Assembly: GCA_948567375.1 (NCBI GenBank)
Contig: OX419758.1
Coordinates: 26,603,001-26,667,000 of the forward strand
Reading direction: 5' to 3'
Length of the DNA stretch: 64,000 nt
From: Lunularia cruciata
Taxonomy: Eukaryota; Streptophyta; Marchantiopsida; Lunulariales; Lunulariaceae
The notes under the pieces are model-generated. The model saw only the letters and a list, made by a program, of their open reading frames with translations. It did not search any database and was not told the DNA's origin. This document shows positions 58,390-64,000 of this stretch, in pieces. The translations under genes were made by a program, and so were the position numbers. Numbering within the stretch: position 1 is the stretch's first letter; the number at the start of each line of letters is the position of its first letter.

Positions 58390-59240
58390 CTTAACCTCTC
58401 ACTATCTTTCTTTCTCTCAATTTTTTTTCTCTTATCTTTTCTCTCACTCTATAACTAACAGAGTATGTACATGACTAACACCATTTGAGAGTAATCCACC
58501 CTAGGGAACACAAAAGGCTCAGGTTGATCCAAGATTTCTATAGCAACATCAAATCCTAGAGTGCATTGTGACAACCCGACAAATATCACTTTTGCGGTAA
58601 TTGGGTCAGTAGAGTTCGTTCCCGTAGAGATACTATCCACAATTGGTCAAATACAAAGACAAAAGTCACAATTGCAGTTCTTCTTGATGGCTTCTTTAAT
58701 CTCTCAGGTAGAAACTACACCCAGAAGAGAGTAACAAGCTCACAATCTTGACAACTTGTCACGAATACATACACACATAATCACAACATAGCAAAGTCTG
58801 TCCAAACAACTCTTGATTGTGATGATTCAGATTCTCCCAAAGATGGCACTTCACTGCAAAGACCGATTTTGCCTCAAGATTGTGTTCCACCCCTCCACTG
58901 AAGGCACAACTTCCTCGATCAAAATTGCTTCACATGAATTTTGTGCTGCACTCACAAATGCAGAATACTAACAACACTACAATTCCTCTCAGACCTATTA
59001 AGGCACTGCTCTGATGCACTTCACTTAGGATCAAACACACAAAATGAAGATCAAGGCTGCAGATTCTAACATCCACGGACACACTAACTTGCTCTTTGGA
59101 ATTCTCCACACACTCACAAACACAAACACAAAATTGACAATTGGAATTAAGCTTAAGCGACAACTACTGGGAACAGCACTTCACTTTATCTATCTTCAGA
59201 AATTTGAATATTGAATAACATCGTACTGCGAATGCTCCTC

Positions 59241-59247
59241 TTAAATA
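59241..59247 (-). promoter_or_regulatory. FamL TATA box, copy 6
   Basis: TATTTAA in CTTCAGTATTTAAGAGGAG on the minus strand, about 103 bp after the reading-frame stop and 680 bp before the LTR end. Confidence 0.5.
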
Positions 59248-59349
59248 CTGAAGCAAACGGCAGACTTGCCTACCTAGGCACTGCTTCCTAACATCCTTTC
59301 CTACCTGCAGATCCCAGGTAACAGTCTATCGCTTCATATCTGCCTCTTC

Positions 59350-61704
59350 CTATCTCAAAATTGACTTCTTTCCCGATCCGATGTCTACCTCATCATCGGC
59401 TTCCAAACCCGATGATCTTCTTACTATTTCTCCTTCTTCGGATATAGCTAATTCTATCGATTCCTTCACTATTTCTACAACTTCTACACTACAATCTACA
59501 ATTGAGCTCATGGGTAATCCATCTACATTCTTATCTCCTGACCCACTCTTCTCTCATGTGTCAAGCCTTAAGTCCGATGATACTTGAATTCCAACTTCTG
59601 CAACATCGTGTATCTTCTCCACTATCACACTATTCCGAATCTTCTCTAATTCTGAATTGACTAAATCCAGTCTAAGACTAACATTATTCTCTACATCTAA
59701 CATTTTCCTATCTACATGCTCTCTCAACCAAATCAGCAATGTGTTCATGTCCACATCTTTGGCTTTTCTCTTCCGAGTTTCCTGCACAAGCAACTTCAAC
59801 TCGTGTAGGCGGGCTTCCTCCAATCTCCCTTCAGCCCCCATGCTTAAGATGGCTCTCAGCTTCCCCGCAACTTCTCCCACTGATTCCAACTCATATCGTC
59901 AAGAGCGCTCTACCCTCAGTTCTTCACGATACATCTTCATCTTGTCTTTGTACTCCGCAGCAAGCATCTTCTTCTCCTCTGCATATTGTGTACTCTGTAA
60001 CTCAGCACTTCTGACTAGCTCTTGTAATTGTTCTTCTTCCTCTTGCCTGGCTGCTAACTCCCTCTGCCATGCTTGATCCTTTGCTGCTGCACTCTTCTTC
60101 AAGCTATCCAACTCTTGCTCCATTACGATGCTCATCGCCTTCAAATGAACATTCTCAATGCGCACAATACTCATTTCTTCCTTCATCTTGTCGAGCCACA
60201 TCATTTGTTCCTTCAATTCTCCGGCTCGCCTTTGCAATTCCTTATCCTTTTTTGCGCAACCTCCTTGTAGCAGGGTTAATGTTTTCTTCACCAAGCATTC
60301 CTCCCTCCAAAGTTCTTCCACTTCCTACGATCTTTGGACTTGTTGTTCCTATAGCTCCTTGACTGCACTCACCAAATACTTCACCATCTGCAATTCGTTC
60401 ATCTCCTTACTACGATCTTGGGGAATTACGCTTTGATTCTCTTTCAACAATTCCAGCAATGAGGTTACCACCTTTGTCATGTAGAATATCCCGCTGAAGT
60501 GATCTTCCTTGTCATCGCTCTCTTTGTCTGGAGTCTTCTCCTCCTTCATTGGCTCCTTCATCCGAAGTCGCGATCTTTGTATCTTTATTGTGTCCGCACT
60601 TTCTTTGTCTTGGCCTCTTGAACTCGGCCCCGTGGGATTCTCTACTTCCTCTTTTGCTCTTGACTTGTTTAATACCATCGTTTGATAAGCCTCACTCACT
60701 GCTGCCAATTGCTGGACCTTTGGTTCTCCATCACTTTTGCTACCCGACTCCTCACTTTTCAATGTGAGCTCCTCTTCTTCCCAGTCCTCTTCTTGCGACT
60801 CAGTCTCCTCTCCAGATTTTGATCTCGATGATGCCTCTTTTACGACCTTCGCCGTCTTCAACATCAGCCGCTCAGTCTTTCTTTGCATGGGAGACAACTT
60901 GGCTTCTTCGAGTTTGATGCGCTTCTTCATCTTCGGACTGGTAATGTCTTTGATTTTCCACTATCTTGTCCTCACAAAGTACTCGTCATTCGCTCAAAGA
61001 TGCAGCATATACTGGCGCTCCTCATCGTTTGCTTCCCGTCTCAAATTGGGATGCATGTGTGACACCATATGATGACGCTTGTCTTTGGATAGTAAGTTCA
61101 GCCCAAAGTAGAAGTGGGTTGCAAACGGTGCAAAGTAATGCGGTGGTGAGCCCATTTGCCAATTCACCACCATCTGCCTCGTTTGATGATGAAAGCACTT
61201 CGCCCAATTAACTGGAACTCCTGCAAACATTTGATGGAAGAATACGGCCCGTTGCATGGTCACGTAGGTCGTTCGTTCTGGCTTGAACATAGCCATCATT
61301 GCCCCCACAATACTTCTTTGGATCGGGTCCCAATAGGACTCCACCTTGTAGCCATTTGTGGTTCTCGGAGCAAAGAACGAATTTTGGATTTCTGCTGTCT
61401 CCTCTGTAGCATCACACTTCCGATAGAAGGTGATCCCTGTTGGGTCTCCTGCTTCTCTTCCCAATACTAACTTCCAATCCGACCCAATCCATCGAGCCGG
61501 ATTGCCTCTCTTCCTTTCCACCTTAGGACCCTCCTCACAATTACTAGCAGCAATCTTTGCCATTACTCCTGGGAAACTGAAATTCTAGTTCCATGCTAAA
61601 AACGTAATACGAAGTCTAATCAAGACTTCGATTCTAGCCACTACATCTACCCTTCAAATTGCAAAACCTCTCACCGCCAGCATGTTGGCCACCTTCTTTG
61701 CCAT
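59350..61704 (-). pseudogene. FamL U3 protein, copy 6 (second subfamily)
   Basis: Start ATG at 61704 (MAKKVANMLAVRGF). The N-terminal domain continues to 60994 and aligns with copy 2: CEEGPKVERKRGNPARW, SDWKLVLGREAGD, NGYKVESYWDPIQRSIVG, FKPERTTYV, QRAVFFHQMFAGVPVNWAKC and SPPHYFAPFATHFYFGLNLL. A linker at 60930-60349 holds EEDWEEEELTLKSEESGSKSD. Coiled coils follow at 60321-59899 (KKDKELQRRAGELKEQM, AYEEEK-type heptads) and 59889-59560. The tail GLEADDEVDIGS ends near 59350. Only about five disruptions in some 785 codons. Function unknown. The domain order is shared with the other subfamily despite clear divergence. Confidence 0.78.
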
Positions 61705-62280
61705 GATTTGTTCTCTCGTTCTACGCTATTGGAAAATAAGACCCTCTCCTGGACAAGACACTCTAACTCCCTCAGGGTTCCAGATAATCTCACTCTTGAT
61801 GGGCTTCCGAACACGCATTATTGTAGGATGACTACTCAAAGGAATTGGAAATTTACTCAGAGGATTCAACTCCAACCTGTGCAGTCGCAATTTTATATTG
61901 CCTTGAATTGCAATCATTCTTCAGTCGATTTTGTCTATGAATTTCTCTCTTCTGTGTGCACTCCCGGTCACTATCAAGACATGCTTGTTCTGCCCCCGCT
62001 GTTTCTTGAAATGTACTTTCTTGCCACATACAGAGGTTGTTAAACGGTCTGTGTCTTTCATGCGTCTTCCAACCCGAAGATGATGATCTTTGGACTTTTT
62101 CTGGCATACTCCTCTTCCAAGTACCTCCATCATTGGATCCAATGTCAGCTTCTTTGGCTTTCCTCCGAAGTTACTTCCGTCCATTCTTTGTCCGCAATTC
62201 AACTTTTAGTGCTTACTTTGTCTCTTAATTACTACTTACCATAGAAAAACAAAAAATGTGGGTACCACATACCCCCTCCC

Positions 62281-62838
62281 TCAAATGTGAGCATCCCCGC
62301 AAACACCGACAACCAGGTTTTTATACAAAGTTGGGTTTGGGGTCCAATATTTTCTAACCCTCCAACCATTGACGCAAGTTGCAAAAGGATTGCCATCCAG
62401 GTCTGCAAGTTGAATAGAACCATTATCATAGATGTGCATCACACGATACGGTCCCATCCACCTCAGATGTAATTTTCTTGGAAAAAATAGGCGGCAATTA
62501 TCATATAATAATACCAAGTCTCCCTCCTGAACAGTCACAGGTTTGAGTCTTTTATTGTGCCAAACCTTCCGTTGTTCTTGAATTTCCTTTGTAGTTTGCA
62601 TTGCATCGTCCTTTTTCTCTTCCAACCACATCAGTTGTTGGATCCAAAGATCTTGACTTTCTTCCTTTGACAACCGTTCTTTACAAAGTATTCTATATGT
62701 CTGGACTTCAAACTCTACTGGTAAAATGGGATGCAATCTGTATGTCAGGAAATAAGGAGTTTGCTTGGTAGTATCTTTTCAGTTGTTCGATATGTCCACA
62801 ATGCTGCAGGTAACTTTGTATCCCAATCATAGGCATAG
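62281..62838 (-). pseudogene. FamL integrase C-terminal part
   Basis: Reads DWDTKLPAALWTYRTTEK, then the open frame 62736-62281 with HPILPVEFEVQTYRI, RKVWHNKRLKPVTVQEGDLVLLYD, FPRKLHLRWMGPYRVMHIYDNGSIQLADLDG and VNGWRVRKYW. This is the post-core and GPF/Y-like end of a Ty3/gypsy integrase, in style closest to Athila/Tat-type elements (family resemblance from memory). The stop TGA lies inside the polypurine tract, about 11 bp before the LTR, so there is no room for another gene between pol and LTR. The upstream core is deleted. Confidence 0.8.
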
Positions 62839-62909
62839 TCAAATTTTAGTGCTTACTTTGTCTCTTAATTACAACTAACCATAGAAAAACAAAAAATGTG
62901 GGTACCACA
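62839..62909 (-). repeat. FamL 5' LTR remnant (71 bp)
   Basis: Matches the first ~71 bp of the 3' LTR (62199-62269) with a few changes and then jumps into integrase sequence. Its outer end carries the target duplication tgcat. Confidence 0.9.
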
Positions 62910-62914
62910 TGCAT

Positions 62915-63414
62915 ATTAATCAAACCATCATGGATAGTTTATCCATAAGTTGAAAGATTATCTCCATCACTAATCTTGAGAACTAGCTGATGAAGATGGT
63001 AATATTTCTGTAGTTGTACTAAGACTCTCTCCAAGATCCTTCACCAAAGTATCCAAAAGTGATTTTACTCCACTACACTCATGTCCTTTTGGAACTCCTT
63101 CAACTCCACAAACTCACTATGCAAAATTGACCCTTCCTCACAATTTCACTCAGATCTCTCAATTAGTATGTGATAGTCCTCTGAAACTTTTTACACATGA
63201 TAAAAACTCTAGGGTGTCCCTCCTTGCAAAATTTCAGATCTTTTCATGTAGCCATTTGGCCTAGAAACCTTTCCATTCAGCACACATATTTTAGATTTGG
63301 TCTAAAAACCACCTCCCTCACTTGAAAAACTCATAACTCCATGCTCAAGAATGAACTCTCTCTAATTTTTGCTTAAGAATGATCTCTCTCTAATTTTTGT
63401 GTCAACAAGTAGGT
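62915..63414 (-). other. Element B leader, upstream part
   Basis: Matches element A's leader from 17936 onwards (ATTAAT, GGATAGTTTAT and following). No intact frame; the short frame seen in A is broken here by a one-base loss. It continues at 58400-58566 beyond the FamL insertion. Confidence 0.6.
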
Positions 63415-63434
63415 CATGGTAACGGAACCAAAAA
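63415..63434 (-). promoter_or_regulatory. Element B primer binding site
   Basis: After the LTR end GGCTCACA and a short T-run, the minus strand reads TGGTTCCGTTACCATG. The first ten bases are complementary to a tRNA ending ACGGAACCA, as plant tRNA-Glu does. Confidence 0.45.
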
Positions 63435-64000
63435 TGTGAGCCGGCCTGTCTCTCACTCAGGATGAACCTCTGATGGCTATTATGGTAGCGCATCATGGAC
63501 TAAGAAGGCAAGGAACCCCAACTCCATCATACTCCTCCAAGGCTAACACTCCAAGACTCAAGACATTGCTCACTAGAGAAGTCAATGAGAGGGAGATAGT
63601 TGCAAATGAAAGGATGATGAGTACCCCCTCACTCCTTGTTTATATACTTGTGAAATAGTTACGTACCGAAGTTACTTATTATTGGAGTAACTCAAGTTAC
63701 TAGGCTAAAATTCAAGTAAAGTCAAAAAGTAGAAAGGAATATTCATTCACATGGGCATATTTCCCTAAGCATGTGATCTTATCTTGACCCGACCATAAGT
63801 CAAGGATTCCTTCACATGGGCTATCCTTGGACTATAGAAGAATCCAAAACAAAAAGGCTTGCGGGTCCAAGAGTTCTCACTCTTTCCTCAAAGCCAAACA
63901 CCTAGGAATAATACCAAGTCAACACACTAGAATCCAAAATAGTGGTGCTCATCTTTTCCACTTCTAGGTCCCCTCTATCTTAGCTATGACTAACTTTAGC
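63435..64000 (-). repeat. Element B 5' LTR, partial
   Basis: 566 bp of FamG LTR ending GGCCGGCTCACA at 63435 on the minus strand; the remaining ~125 bp, including its start and flanking target duplication, lie beyond the window. It closely resembles the 3' LTR at 54024. Confidence 0.9.

Larger units (their letters stand above)
58567..62269 (-). repeat. FamL 3' LTR, copy 6 (3703 bp)
   Basis: Starts TGTGGTACCCACATTTTTTG directly after the polypurine tract and ends CGGGTTGTCACA. It has the same order as the solo copies. It is clearly diverged from copies 2, 3 and 5 and resembles the short LTR at 12421 in its tail, so it represents a second subfamily. Confidence 0.92.
58567..62909 (-). mobile_element. 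Deleted FamL retrotransposon with both LTR ends
   Basis: Minus-strand order: 71 bp of the 5' LTR start (62909-62839), integrase remainder (62838-62281), polypurine tract GAGGGAGGGGG (62270-62283) and a full 3' LTR (62269-58567). The flanks are a perfect target duplication, tgcat (58562-58566 and 62910-62914). The empty site is present in element A's leader at 17931-17935. Everything from LTR position 72 to mid-integrase is deleted. This is the key copy that defines the FamL unit as an LTR. Confidence 0.93.
54024..64000 (-). mobile_element. FamG Ty3/gypsy element B, runs off the window
   Basis: On the minus strand: partial 5' LTR (64000-63435), primer binding site, leader, gag, protease, RT, integrase part, polypurine tract and 3' LTR (54714-54024). 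A deleted FamL element (58567-62909) sits in the leader. RNase H and the first half of integrase are deleted at about 55520. Element B is better preserved than A in gag, PR and RT. It landed in the gag remnant at 52687-54023. Confidence 0.9.

Noticed and set aside
63473-63658. A recurring 61-codon frame (starting MAIMVAHHGL) at 19397, 28896-29081, 54062 and 63473
   Set aside because: It lies inside every FamG LTR and recurs only because the LTR does. It overlaps the LTR TATA region, and no start context or protein motif supports translation.

Overview
This is repeat-dominated nuclear DNA of a land plant. I see no intact host gene, rRNA, tRNA or CRISPR. The AT-rich sequence is full of stop-ridden retroelements nested several layers deep, which suits a large, slowly purged genome such as a gymnosperm; that assignment is inference only. 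Four labels are used below. FamG is a Ty3/gypsy element with ~690 bp LTRs (TGTAACACCC...GGCTCACA). FamL is a Ty3/gypsy element with a giant ~3.7-3.8 kb LTR (TGTGGTRCCCAC...GGGTTGTCACA). FamX is a ~576 bp LTR family. Old-L means strongly diverged FamL relatives.

Layout. 1-658: two oppositely oriented FamX LTR pieces. 740-3276: wrecked Ty1/copia pol plus a probable 3' LTR. 3277-4880: low-repeat stretch with one possible gene fragment. 4881-8675: FamL solo LTR (-). 8681-10311: left part of an old-L copy. 10312-20665: FamG element A (-), containing a short FamL LTR in its RNase H and a FamG solo LTR inside its own 5' LTR. 20675-24449: FamL solo LTR (+). 24450-38717: the old-L copy continues, split by two large FamL LTRs that themselves carry nested insertions. 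38718-51217: an ancient Ty3/gypsy pol (-), split by a FamG solo LTR, a truncated old-L and a further FamL LTR with a minisatellite-bearing insert. 51218-54023: leader-like DNA and a zinc-knuckle gag remnant (+). 54024-64000: FamG element B (-), running off the window, with a deleted FamL retrotransposon (58567-62909) in its leader.

The most interesting system is FamL. The copy at 58567-62909 proves that the repeated ~3.7 kb unit is an LTR: an integrase C-terminus and a polypurine tract directly abut its start, and the same 71 bp LTR start recurs at the far end, inside a 5 bp target duplication. Each full LTR carries a ~780-850 codon reading frame: a conserved N-terminal domain, an acidic linker and a long coiled coil. 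A conserved TATTTAA box lies ~100-120 bp after the reading frame and ~660-690 bp before the LTR end. The reading frame would therefore lie wholly in U3, a topology like mouse mammary tumour virus sag or lentiviral nef, but here in a plant Ty3/gypsy element. All copies here are broken by stops or frameshifts, so any protein must come from an active relative elsewhere.
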